Shown in pieces: positions 34,493 through 43,360 of a stretch of DNA of 64,000 nucleotides. The notes below the pieces were generated by a model that saw only the letters and a program-made list of their open reading frames with translations, was not told the origin of the DNA and ran no database searches. The position numbers and the translations under genes are program-made. Numbering within the stretch: the first letter of the stretch is position 1; every line of letters starts with the position of its first letter. Source of the DNA: CAYPZL01 sp964415045 (lineage in GTDB: Bacteria > Planctomycetota > Phycisphaerae > Sedimentisphaerales > Anaerobacaceae); assembly GCA_964415045.1 (NCBI GenBank), contig CAYPZL010000006.1:1-64000 (forward strand), in the 5' to 3' direction.

Positions 34493-36088
34493 ATGCGAAT
34501 CTCAAGGATGAAGAAGGCCCGGGGGCCGTGGGGCAAGCTGGTGAAGGATTTTCTGCGGCTGGCCCGCGTGGACGATTTGCTCTCCCGGCTGGGTTCGGTG
34601 CTGATGCGCAGCAGTCCGAAGGCCACGATGTGGGCGGCCGGCATCGCGCTGTCCGGACGCCTGGCGAGCTACCTCGGATTGCCCGGCTTCACGCGCTGGC
34701 AGGCCCTGACGGCGCCCGTCGTGGTCGGCGGCGGTTTCCTCGCACTCGGCGCGGCCCTGCGTTATGTCCCCCGAGCGCTCTCGGGCCGGCTGACGACCGT
34801 GGCTGAGGCCAACGATCTGAACCTGATGGAGGACTATCGCAAGTGCCAGGCCGCCGAGCATCTCGACGCGCTGTGGGACAAGGTCTTCTGGTATGAGTCG
34901 GAGATTCGCTACGACCGCCAAGAGCGCCGGGCGGAACGCGACCAGATTCGCGCGCTGCGGGGGCAGGTGGAGAGGGAGATTCGCGCGTGGGGCAGCGACA
35001 TCTTGCAGCCGCTGGGCCTGATCGAGGACAGCGACTTCGACGACGTCGTGACGGCGGTCTTGAGCGAGCGCCCGTTGACCCGCGATTTCGAGAAGTCACG
35101 CGAGGGCTTTGTCGTCTCGGCCCTGTACGCGCTGCGGCACAGTCTGCCGCAGTCCAGCGAAGCGTATGACATCGGCTTTCGCCTGAGCCTGTATGAAGAC
35201 GTCTGCGACGGGGCCTACTTCGACCGCAGCGACATGAAGCTCTCGGAGCAATACGCGGGCCACCAGTTGCTGGCGGACGTGAAAAAGGCGGTGGGGTTCG
35301 GGCGCATCGACGGCCTCCGCCAGCTTCCGAAAAGGGTCAGCTCGCAGTTCTGGTTCTTCCTGCTGACGCGCAAGATCGCCACGCGCGCCGGCGCGGCGGT
35401 GCGGCAGCTCAGCGAGAAGTACGGCACCGACGCGTTCAACTCCCAGGTGCTCCTGTGGCCGGGCGAGGAGAACGCCGCGTGGTTGGAACGCTGGCCCGGA
35501 GCCCGAGAGGATGTGCTGACCCTGCGCAAATGCATCGTCCACGCCGCGCTGGGCCGGGACCGGCAGCGTGCCGAGGAGATGATCGACCGCGCGTTTCTGC
35601 CCTGCTTCGTGTTCGCCGCCGAGCTGCGCGCGCGGTATGATCCGCAGTACTGCGACCGGAGCCTGGACTATGTGAGGGAGGACACGGGTGAGCCGGTGAA
35701 AAACAACCTGGTGAGCGATCTGGAATCGCTCGCTTTTCGACGGAGTGACGTCGACAACGCGCGGCGATTCGCCGCGCAGGTTGAGCGCGAGCAGACGGCC
35801 CTGATGGACTACCTGGACTCGGGGCCGAAGCGCGCCTGGCGGGACGACCGTGTGGCCCTGCGCGCGGTCCGGATCGCCTTCCACACGAACCGCAACGGAT
35901 TGAAGAGGATGCTTCTGCAGGACAAAGTAACGTCGCGACATGAGGTCGATCGCGAAATCGACGCCGCGGTTGCCGAGGCGTCGGCGTACAGCGACCGGCT
36001 CATCGGGCTGCGGCTGCACCACCAGCTCACGCTGTTGCAGCTCTCGGGCTATAAAGACCTGGCCGCCAAACTGGCGTATCCCGCCTGA
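34493..36088 (+). CDS. Conserved-looking membrane-associated protein of unknown function
   Basis: 531 residues from the ATG at 34493; a TTG at 34472 and an ATG at 34508 (MKKARG) are alternatives. Two hydrophobic segments occur near residues 45-65 and 75-95, preceded by a basic N terminus. The rest (about 430 residues) is highly charged, helical and rich in R, E and L, with several cysteines and no recognised motif. It may be anchored to the membrane with a large cytoplasmic domain. No operon partner. Confidence 0.7.
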   Translation: MRISRMKKARGPWGKLVKDFLRLARVDDLLSRLGSVLMRSSPKATMWAAGIALSGRLASYLGLPGFTRWQALTAPVVVGGGFLALGAALRYVPRALSGRLTTVAEANDLNLMEDYRKCQAAEHLDALWDKVFWYESEIRYDRQERRAERDQIRALRGQVEREIRAWGSDILQPLGLIEDSDFDDVVTAVLSERPLTRDFEKSREGFVVSALYALRHSLPQSSEAYDIGFRLSLYEDVCDGAYFDRSDMKLSEQYAGHQLLADVKKAVGFGRIDGLRQLPKRVSSQFWFFLLTRKIATRAGAAVRQLSEKYGTDAFNSQVLLWPGEENAAWLERWPGAREDVLTLRKCIVHAALGRDRQRAEEMIDRAFLPCFVFAAELRARYDPQYCDRSLDYVREDTGEPVKNNLVSDLESLAFRRSDVDNARRFAAQVEREQTALMDYLDSGPKRAWRDDRVALRAVRIAFHTNRNGLKRMLLQDKVTSRHEVDREIDAAVAEASAYSDRLIGLRLHHQLTLLQLSGYKDLAAKLAYPA

Positions 36089-36261
36089 ACGGCTCACGCG
36101 TTGCCGGCGGGGGATGTCGCCTTCCCGACGCTTCTTCAATTCAGTTGGACGCAATCCAGAATTTTCTTCCGCAGCCGGAAAACGGTTGACACGAAGCCCT
36201 TGAGGTGCTTTATTGAGCAGGGGTTTGGGGGCCGCCTGAAGGCGTCCGAAAGGGGAGAACA

Positions 36262-37245
36262 ATGGTAGTTGTTTGTCCTCACTGCAAGAAGAGACTCAAG
36301 GTTAGCACGGAGCTTGCGGGGTCTCATCGCGCGTGTCCGGCGTGCGGGAAGGGGTTCACGATTCCGGCCGTGCCGTCGGGCGCAGGCGGAACGAAATCTG
36401 CCCCACACCACAGCGGCACGCCTGCCGCGGTCACTCCCGTTCGTATCCAGTCTGACAACCGGGTCTGTTGTCCGTGGTGCAAGAAGGTCTTTCGCGTTGT
36501 CGGCGCTGCGCACCCGGGGCACGCAGAGGAGGCCTTGCAGAAGCCATCCGTCGGGGCAACTGCGTCGGTCCATCCTGCCGGGGCGGCGGTTCCGCCACCG
36601 TTGCCCAAACCTGCGGTGGCCGAGAAACCGTCGGTTGCTCCGCCTGCGCCGGAAGCGCAGGGTAAGTCCCTGCCCGCGCCGGCAGCGAGGAAGAAGCTTC
36701 CTGCACAGCTCGGCCGTGGATTGCGTCCGGACCAGGTGCAAACCGCCAAGGCCCACGCGCGGAAGTACTCCCCGGCTCTGTTCGCCCTGGTCCTGCTATG
36801 CTTTTGCTTTCCTTTTACGCACATCTCCTGCCAGGGTGATCGGGTGGCCACGTTCAGCGGCGTCCAGTTGGTGGTCGGGACGAGGATATCCACGGCCGAT
36901 ATGGAGATGCTGGGACAGAACCCCCGGGCAGCCCAGCAGAGAGTGGGGCGCGAACTGTGGGCGATCCTGGCCTTTTTGAGTGCCGGCGCCGGTCTGGTTG
37001 CATTCGCCCTGAAGGATCAGAGGAGATATCTCGGCGGTGCCGCCTGGATCGTGCCCGATCGTCTCGGGCTGCCGCCGGGTCGTGGCGAGCAAGGGACATC
37101 CGGCAGCTTCCAACCTCAATCATCCCCGGGTCATCCCGCTGTTGACGACCTCGTACCGCGAAGAGCGCTATGCCTACTGGTCGCTGGTTCCGTACGGCAA
37201 CGGCTGGATCAGCGACGTGAAAACCGTGGACACGGCCAAGCATGA
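36262..37245 (+). CDS. Zinc-ribbon membrane protein, C terminus possibly frameshifted
   Basis: 327 residues with AAAGGGGAG before ATG. Residues 5-32 form a zinc ribbon (C5, C8, C25, C28; VCPHCKKRLKVSTELAG). A second partial CxxC pair is at 70-73. A Pro/Ala-rich linker leads to two membrane helices at about 170-190 and 232-250. After residue 258 (about base 37035) the sequence becomes Pro/Gly/Arg-rich and unlike a membrane protein. The +1 frame from about 37037 instead reads NHPRVIPLLTTSYREERYAY and YGNGWISDVKTVDTAKHDGA to a stop at 37285, which looks like real protein. A frameshift (natural or a sequence error) near 37035-37060 is likely. Confidence 0.72.
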   Translation: MVVVCPHCKKRLKVSTELAGSHRACPACGKGFTIPAVPSGAGGTKSAPHHSGTPAAVTPVRIQSDNRVCCPWCKKVFRVVGAAHPGHAEEALQKPSVGATASVHPAGAAVPPPLPKPAVAEKPSVAPPAPEAQGKSLPAPAARKKLPAQLGRGLRPDQVQTAKAHARKYSPALFALVLLCFCFPFTHISCQGDRVATFSGVQLVVGTRISTADMEMLGQNPRAAQQRVGRELWAILAFLSAGAGLVAFALKDQRRYLGGAAWIVPDRLGLPPGRGEQGTSGSFQPQSSPGHPAVDDLVPRRALCLLVAGSVRQRLDQRRENRGHGQA

Positions 37246-37432
37246 CGGCGCCCGGTTCTGGCTGAACTTCCGCCTGTCCCTGTGACGCGGGTTTCGCTAT
37301 CTTCCGTCCAAAAGAACTCACAGGTCCCGCGTCGCTGGTCGGGGGCGGTGGTTTCGAGGCACATCTGCTCCAGTTCAGCTTGAATCCGACAAGGGAAGGG
37401 TGGCCGTCATCCGACCCGCGCCGGAATCCTCG

Positions 37433-37460
37433 GCGTCGCCCGCCCACGGGCCGGCGACGC
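37433..37460. terminator. Hairpin between convergent genes
   Basis: GCGTCGCC and GGCGACGC pair around a twelve-base loop, followed by TTTCC. It lies between the zinc-ribbon gene and the leftward small gene and could serve either. Confidence 0.45.
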
Positions 37461-37510
37461 TTTCCGCGTTAGAGCGGTCCGGCTGAATCAACACGTCGGC
37501 GCGGTCGGAC

Positions 37511-37714
37511 TCAGGCGTCGTCGCGCGGCTCGTGGGCCTTGCGGCCGTAGACTCGTTCGTAGGCCTGGCAGGCCGGGCAGATTTTGCCCTCCAGTTTCTT
37601 GACGAACCAGAAGCACAGCCCCTTTTGCTTTCTCCGGGCCCGTCGGCACATACGACAGTTCAGACATTTCTCGGCAAGCCGGCGGTCTTCGTCGGTGACA
37701 TTGGCGGTGGCCAT
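37511..37714 (-). CDS. Small cysteine-rich protein, unknown function
   Basis: 67 residues with GGGAGG eight bases before the ATG at 37714. Six cysteines: C17, C20, C23, C34 and the CPAC pair at 46 and 49, in an arginine- and lysine-rich context (CRMCRRARRKQKGLCFWFVK). Probably binds a metal, perhaps with nucleic acid. It lies 83 bases after the RRM protein gene on the same strand and may be co-transcribed. The open frame extends far upstream, but only as the shadow of the RRM gene. Confidence 0.72.
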   Translation of the reverse strand: MATANVTDEDRRLAEKCLNCRMCRRARRKQKGLCFWFVKKLEGKICPACQAYERVYGRKAHEPRDDA

Positions 37715-37797
37715 CGTCCGATCCTCCCGTCTCTTTCGTGCAGCGCAAGTGACATTCACCCCGTTCGTCACCGGCTGCGCCCGGGCATTGGTTTGTC

Positions 37798-38166
37798 TTA
37801 GAAACGGGATCGGCCGCCCCGGCTCGGGCCGCGACCTCGTCCTCCCGGGCGAGCGCCGGGCCTGCCTCCCCCGCGCGGGCGTCCCTGACCGCGTGGCCGT
37901 CTTCCTCCCATGCGGCTTGCCGCGGGCCGACCGCGGCCCTTCTCGACACTGATCTCGCTGCCCTTGAGTTCCTTGCCGTTCATCTCGGCAATCGCCGCGT
38001 TGGCCTCGTCCTCGACGGGCATTTCCACGAAGCCAAAACCTCGGGATTCGCCGGTGGTTCCATCCCGTATGATGCGGACATTGGCAACCTCGCCGTGCGC
38101 CTGGAACGCCTCGCGCAACTCGTCTTCCGTCGTTTCGAGCGCGAGCTTTCCTACATAGATGTTCAT
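37798..38166 (-). CDS. RRM-type RNA-binding protein with Gly-Arg-rich tail
   Basis: 122 residues with AAAGGAA before the ATG. A single RNA recognition motif fills residues 1-80: RNP2 is IYVGKL (3-8) and RNP1 is RGFGFVEM (about 42-49). Residues 85-122 are an RGG-like tail (GGRRPRGQGRPRGGGRP). Bacterial RRM proteins of this kind are common in cyanobacteria, bacteroidetes and planctomycetes, often cold-induced; their targets are mostly unknown. Confidence 0.95.
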   Translation of the reverse strand: MNIYVGKLALETTEDELREAFQAHGEVANVRIIRDGTTGESRGFGFVEMPVEDEANAAIAEMNGKELKGSEISVEKGRGRPAASRMGGRRPRGQGRPRGGGRPGARPGGRGRGPSRGGRSRF

Positions 38167-38416
38167 GCCGAGTTCCTTTCAGTAGAGACCCAAAGATCAA
38201 GCAGGGCATACCGGCTGGTACGGATCCCTCTGGCATGTACGAAAAACAGGCCGCTTTCAAACGGGATGCCCACCGTCAAACCCATTTGTATACAAGAATA
38301 TGGGGCTTGGGGAAACTAATTTCGCAGATATTTTGGCTGATCGGGCGGCGCAGGGTCCTTCAGGTCGGGGCCCGGGTCGACGGGGGAAACGAGGCCCGGC
38401 GTCACGGCAGGGCTGC

Positions 38417-39220
38417 TCAGGCGTTCTTTTTCAGGGTCACCTGGGGGCCGCGGAGGTAGAAGGGAGCCAGGGACAGCGGGTCGGCAAAGCGGCCGGCCCG
38501 GGCCTTCTGGTGGCCCAGCGCGTGAATCCGGGAGGCGCGCGGACTCCAACAGGCGGGGTCGAGGATGACGGCGCCGGCCCTGCGGAAGGTCTGCTCGTGG
38601 TAGAGCAGTCCGTCTCCGAGCAGGCCCAGGGGCCGCTCGCCCGTGAAGCGGGCGATGATCTCCTGGGCCGTCATCAGGCAGTCGGGAAGGATCTTTTGCC
38701 AGATATGGCCTTCGGGGGCCGGTATGGCGTATCCTGGAGCCTGCGTCGCCTGCGGGGCGGAGGGGGGCTCTGCGGCGGTCGTGCGCTCGTAGACGGCGGT
38801 GTAGAACTGGCCTCGTTTGGCGTCCAGCACCGCAGCGATGCGGTCCGTGTGCGTGGCGGAGCGGGCATTTTGAATCAGGTCCCGCGTTGCTGCGTCCTCG
38901 GTATTGGCGGCGATCGCGTCGAGTGAGTCAACGGTGACGATTTTCACGTTATGGGCCAGATGCATGGCTTTGGCCATCGTCACGGCGATTCGCAGGCCGG
39001 TGAAGCTGCCCGGGCCGATCGAGATATAGGCGGCGGTGATATTATCGGGCGTGTGCCCGAAACGGTCGAGAAGGCTACCCACGGCGGGGAAGATCTCGGC
39101 ACTGTGTCTCAGGGGGGCCGTGAAGCTCTGCTCAGCCAGCAATCGCTGGCCCGCCGCCAGTGCCACAGAGCCCACACGACTGGATGTTTCGACCGCTAAA
39201 ATGAGTGGTTCCGAGGTCAT
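38417..39220 (-). CDS. tsaB: tRNA threonylcarbamoyladenosine biosynthesis protein TsaB
   Basis: 267 residues, a little longer than usual (220-240). LILAVETSSRVGSVAL at the N terminus and ISIGPGSFTGLRIAVTMAKA at about 67-86 are the TsaB signatures of the ASKHA fold. TsaB acts with TsaD and TsaE to make the t6A modification of tRNAs reading ANN codons. It shows a Pro/Ala insertion around 150-165 (PSAPQATQAPGYAIPAPEGH). The gene is alone here; no other tsa gene is in the window. Confidence 0.93.
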   Translation of the reverse strand: MTSEPLILAVETSSRVGSVALAAGQRLLAEQSFTAPLRHSAEIFPAVGSLLDRFGHTPDNITAAYISIGPGSFTGLRIAVTMAKAMHLAHNVKIVTVDSLDAIAANTEDAATRDLIQNARSATHTDRIAAVLDAKRGQFYTAVYERTTAAEPPSAPQATQAPGYAIPAPEGHIWQKILPDCLMTAQEIIARFTGERPLGLLGDGLLYHEQTFRRAGAVILDPACWSPRASRIHALGHQKARAGRFADPLSLAPFYLRGPQVTLKKNA

Positions 39221-39384
39221 AACGGTACTTTTCCTTATCTGTACGGTCCTTGTTCTCTTTGGGCCTTGCCGGACTTACCGCTTTTGACACTGCCTAATTT
39301 GACAGGGGGCTGCGTCGCACTTTGCTCTTGAGCCCTGAAAGGTTAGATTTTATCGGCCAAGGAATCTGAGGGGTAATTTTTCTC

Positions 39385-39413
39385 TTGCAAAAAATTAGCT
39401 ATTTTAATAGATT
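39385..39413 (+). promoter_or_regulatory. Candidate promoter in an AT-rich gap before the secretin-like gene
   Basis: TTGCAA, 17 bases, TAGATT. The 302-base gap 39221-39522 is clearly richer in A and T than its surroundings, mainly at 39370-39500, as expected of a strong promoter region. The exact elements are uncertain. Confidence 0.35.
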
Positions 39414-39522
39414 AGACTAACCATTGGGGCTATATCCTTCAAATGGAGGTTTAGTGATAAAGAGCTATTGTAGAACATTTTCCGTACTAGGGGTGATGTT
39501 TTTCTAGGCAGGAGGTTAGGTT

Positions 39523-42500
39523 TTGGACAGGCCAAGTGTTTTCGGTAACGCTCTGCGGGGGGGGTCCGCAGTCACAGTCCTGATATCGGTCTTGCTTATC
39601 GCGACGATGTTTGCGCCGGCGACCCCAGCACAGAGCGAGCGAAACGGTGATGACGCCACGATGCGTCATCTGGTTCAGTACCTCATGCGCACCGGGACGG
39701 AGCAGTACAACCGCGGGTATTACATCCAGGCGGAAGCGACGTTCCGGATGGCCCAGGGATACGGGGAATACCTCGAGCCTCTGGAGCGGCGCAAGCTCCA
39801 GTCGCTGCAGGAGAAGACGAGCCTGGCGGCGGTGGAGCGTAAGCGCGCGCTGGAGGCGAAGGCGACGGGGGAGGATCTGCTCAAGCAAGGCCGGACCGAC
39901 GCGGCTCGGACGCGCCTGGAGAGCGTTCGGGACAGCGAGTTTCTCACAGAGAAGGAGCGCGCCGAGGTCGCAACGGCGTTGGCGGGTCTGGCCAGGACTG
40001 ATGTCGCGACGGCCAGTGACAAGCCGGTGGCGTCTACACAGGCGGCGCGCGCCGAGGCCGCGGACGCCGATGCGCTGGAGCAGTACCGCAACACCATCGC
40101 CGAGAAGTACTACCAGGGCATGAAGGCGTACCACTCCGGCGACTTCGCGACGGCGGAGAAGGAACTTACCGAGGTCCTGGAGAGTGGGCTGATGCCGGCG
40201 GCGATGGCCGAGACGATTCGGGGGTACCTGGCCGATATCCGCAAGGGCGGGCTGAAGCTGGATCGCGCGCAGGCGGTTTCGCCGGCTCCGGAGGCGGGGG
40301 CGACGTTTCCGTCGGCCCGCACGACGGCGGTGACCGGCGCGCCGGCGACGTATCCGGCCGAGAAGACCCCGGCCGGCGATGCCCAGACCGAGGCCGAGCG
40401 CATCGAGGCGCTGTACAATCGAAGCTGGGAGCTGTACTCCGGCGGGGAGCTGGAAGCGGCGCGACGGGGGTTTGCGGAAGTGGCTGAGAGCGGTTTGTAT
40501 TCGGCCCCTCCCGGCAAGCGTGCGGAAGACTACATTGCGACCATTGACCGACTGCTGGCGGCACGGCAGGAGGCTCCGGCCCCGGCGCCGGCGCAGCCGA
40601 AGCCGGTCGAGGTGGTCCGGCCGCAGCCTGTGCCAATGCAGCCGGCTCCGGTCCAGCCTGCGGCTGTGGAGCCCGCCCAGACCAGTGGCAGCGAGGCGGG
40701 GGCCGAGCCGAGCAGTTTCATCGAGGTGATCAACAGGCGCCGAAACATCATCCGCGGCCACGTCGAGGCCGTCGTCAGCGACGCGGTCAACCGCGCCCAG
40801 GAACGGATGGCCCAGGGCCAGTTCGACGAAGCCGACGAGGCGGTCAGCAGTGCCCAGGTCGTCGTGGACGACCAGCAGCTTCACCTCGGAGACGAGTTGT
40901 ACAGGCGCTACGCCGGACAACTGGCGGCCGTCCGGGATCGCGTCGCGCGCGCCCGCGAGGCCCGCGCCAAGCAATTGGCGCAGGAGAAACGCGTGGCCTC
41001 GGCTGAGGCGGCCCGCGATTACCGCAGCCAGGCCGAGACCGAGCGGCAGCAGAAGATCGACGAGCTGCTCGAACGCGCCGAGGCGTACCAGAAACAGCAG
41101 AGATATGAAGCGGCCCTCGGCCAGGTCGACAGCCTCCTGGCGATCGACCCGCTTCACGATGAGGCTCTGACCCTCAAGCAAACGCTCGAAGACATGGTTT
41201 TCTTACGCAACCAATTGAACGTTCGCAAGGAGTTTCGCCGCGAACGTGCCGAGTTGATGGTCGATACGGAGAAGTCGCAGGTTCCCTACTCCAGAGAGAT
41301 TACCTATCCGCGGAACTGGCGGGAGATCGTGGAGAAGCGCAAGCCCGAGGAGCCGATCGGCCTGGACCCGGAGAACATGCGCGTCTACGAGCAACTTTCA
41401 CAGACGGTGGATCTGTCGGGCTTGTCTCCCGAGATGCCCTTCAGCGAAGCCATTGAAGTGCTGAAGAATTCGGTGCAGCCTCCGCTGAATATCGTGGTGC
41501 TCTGGCGTGACCTGCTGGACAACGCCGATATCGAGCCGAGCGATCCCATCGATATGGACCCTCTGGTCAACGTGGAGCTAGACACGGCGCTAAAGAACCT
41601 CCTCAACGCCGTAGCCGGTGGCTTTGCGGAGCTGGACTACGTCGTTGACCGGGGGGTCATCACGGTCGCAACGGTGGAAGGGCTTCCCGAGCGCAGAATG
41701 GAAACGCGCGTGTACGACGTCAGCGATCTCGTCGCCGAGCCGGCCAACTACCGCGGCATGGGCATGATGGGTATGATGGGCGGCATGATGGGCGGCATGA
41801 TGGGCGGCAGCTATGGCGGCGGTATGGGCGGCATGGGCATGGGCGGCATGGGCAGCTATGGCGGCGGCATGATGGGCGGCGCCATGGGCGGCATGGGCAT
41901 GGGCGGCATGGGCGGCATGATGGGTGGCTACGGTGGCGGCATGGGCATGGGCGGCATGGGCGGCTACGGCGGCGGCATGGGCGGCATGGGCGGCTATGGC
42001 GGCGGCATGATGGGCGGCATGGGCGGCATGGGCATGGGCGGCATGGGCGGCTATGGCGGCGGCATGATGGGCGGCATGGGCGGTATGGGCATGATGGGCG
42101 GCATGATGGGCGGCGGCGGATACATGGGCCGCTTCATGGCCCAGAGTCTGCGCCAACTGATCCAGGAGAGCATCGACCCGGATAGCTGGTTCGAGCTCAG
42201 CGATCTGGGCGAGGGCACGATCATGACCTATCCCACGACGCAGCCCAAGAAGCTGGCTGTGTACCAGACCGCTGAAGTGCACAAGAAGATTGAGGAGTTG
42301 CTGGACCAGCTTCGCAAGGCCCTCGGCGAGCAAGTTTCCATCGAGGCCAGATACCTGGTGGTCAGCGAGAACTTCCTCGAAGACATCGGACTGGACCTGG
42401 ATTTCAGCTACAACATCGGCGGCAAGTGGGGCCTGATGACCTTCAGCCAGGGCTCCTCCGTCGTGGCGGCCCCGACCATCGGCACGGGTATCGCGGGCAA

Positions 42501-43263
42501 TCTGGGTAACATCACCACCGAGAATCCCAGCATGGGCATCATCGGCGGGTACGGGTCGGTCCTGGACGATCTACAGGTGAGCTTCATCTTGCGGGCCACC
42601 CAGGCGCGAACCGATTCACGCTCCGTGGCGGCGCCGCGGTTGACCGTGATGAGCGGCGAGTCGGCGACGTTCTCCCTGACAGACATGGTTTCCTACGCCT
42701 TGCCGCCCACGCAGACGCAGGGCCTCTTTCAGACCGGCGGCGGCCAGGGCACCGTGGGGCAAACGGGGACGTTCCAAAACGTGAGTTACCTGAACGTCGG
42801 CAGCATACTGAGCATCAGCCCGACGATCTCGAAGGACAAGAAGTACGTCTTGTTGAATATCATCACGACACAGACCGACTTGCTGGGCTTCGCCACGCAT
42901 GAAGTGGCCGACACGGGCACGACCGACGGTACGGACGGCGATGGTGGTGAGCCCAATACCTACCAGGTGCAGGTCCCGGAAACGGAAAGCGCCAACGTGA
43001 TGACGCGCGTCAGTGTTCCCGATGGCGGGACGTTGCTGCTGGGCGGTCATAAGATTGCCGCGCAAGCGGAGAAAGAGGCGGGGGTCCCGGTACTGAGCAA
43101 GATCCCGGTCCTGGGCGCTCTGTTCACGAATCGCAGCAAGGTTCGCGATGAGAAGGTCCTGCTGATCCTGGTCAAGCCAACGATCATTCTCCAGAACGAG
43201 AAGGAGCAGGAAGCAATCGCTGCGATGGAAGAGAGCACGGACGACTATCGCCTGCAGTACTGA
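39523..43263 (+). CDS. Secretin-like protein with TPR-like N terminus and Gly-Met-rich linker
   Basis: 1,246 residues. It starts with TTG, justified by AGGAGG at 39510-39515 seven bases before and by the signal peptide that follows (about 1-38). Residues 45-620 are helical, TPR-like repeats (GTEQYNRGYYIQAEATFRMA; GMKAYHSGDFATAEKELTEV) with Pro/Ala and coiled-coil linkers. A short N0/N1-like domain follows (FSEAIEVLKNSVQPPLNIVV). Residues about 744-868 are almost only G and M with a few Y and S. The last 310 residues are a secretin domain: VSIEARYLVVSENFLEDIGL, SVAAPRLTVMSGESATF, VPVLSKIPVLGALFTNRS and a KVLLILVKPTII end. It is distinct from gspD and lies 97 bases before the giant gene without a clear terminator. 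Confidence 0.88.
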   Translation: MDRPSVFGNALRGGSAVTVLISVLLIATMFAPATPAQSERNGDDATMRHLVQYLMRTGTEQYNRGYYIQAEATFRMAQGYGEYLEPLERRKLQSLQEKTSLAAVERKRALEAKATGEDLLKQGRTDAARTRLESVRDSEFLTEKERAEVATALAGLARTDVATASDKPVASTQAARAEAADADALEQYRNTIAEKYYQGMKAYHSGDFATAEKELTEVLESGLMPAAMAETIRGYLADIRKGGLKLDRAQAVSPAPEAGATFPSARTTAVTGAPATYPAEKTPAGDAQTEAERIEALYNRSWELYSGGELEAARRGFAEVAESGLYSAPPGKRAEDYIATIDRLLAARQEAPAPAPAQPKPVEVVRPQPVPMQPAPVQPAAVEPAQTSGSEAGAEPSSFIEVINRRRNIIRGHVEAVVSDAVNRAQERMAQGQFDEADEAVSSAQVVVDDQQLHLGDELYRRYAGQLAAVRDRVARAREARAKQLAQEKRVASAEAARDYRSQAETERQQKIDELLERAEAYQKQQRYEAALGQVDSLLAIDPLHDEALTLKQTLEDMVFLRNQLNVRKEFRRERAELMVDTEKSQVPYSREITYPRNWREIVEKRKPEEPIGLDPENMRVYEQLSQTVDLSGLSPEMPFSEAIEVLKNSVQPPLNIVVLWRDLLDNADIEPSDPIDMDPLVNVELDTALKNLLNAVAGGFAELDYVVDRGVITVATVEGLPERRMETRVYDVSDLVAEPANYRGMGMMGMMGGMMGGMMGGSYGGGMGGMGMGGMGSYGGGMMGGAMGGMGMGGMGGMMGGYGGGMGMGGMGGYGGGMGGMGGYGGGMMGGMGGMGMGGMGGYGGGMMGGMGGMGMMGGMMGGGGYMGRFMAQSLRQLIQESIDPDSWFELSDLGEGTIMTYPTTQPKKLAVYQTAEVHKKIEELLDQLRKALGEQVSIEARYLVVSENFLEDIGLDLDFSYNIGGKWGLMTFSQGSSVVAAPTIGTGIAGNLGNITTENPSMGIIGGYGSVLDDLQVSFILRATQARTDSRSVAAPRLTVMSGESATFSLTDMVSYALPPTQTQGLFQTGGGQGTVGQTGTFQNVSYLNVGSILSISPTISKDKKYVLLNIITTQTDLLGFATHEVADTGTTDGTDGDGGEPNTYQVQVPETESANVMTRVSVPDGGTLLLGGHKIAAQAEKEAGVPVLSKIPVLGALFTNRSKVRDEKVLLILVKPTIILQNEKEQEAIAAMEESTDDYRLQY
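41755..42126 (+). repeat. Gly-Met codon repeat tract
   Basis: About 370 bases made of irregular ggcatg, ggcggc and atgatg units inside the secretin-like gene, encoding about 124 residues of G and M with occasional Y and S. The period is not fixed, so it is a low-complexity coding repeat. Confidence 0.95.
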
Positions 43264-43360
43264 CCGGTTTTTTCCTTGCGATTGCGGTGATGTGACACGC
43301 GAGGGGTTCCCTTAGACAGACATGGTACGGATTCAGACATCTGGAAACGGAAGTGGACAC

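Noticed and set aside
41755..42126. Repeat tract as a possible CRISPR array
   Set aside because: Units are six to nine bases, irregular and in frame with a secretin gene; no spacers.
41590..42333. His/Ala-rich open frame on the minus strand
   Set aside because: Reverse complement of the Gly-Met repeat tract in the secretin-like gene.
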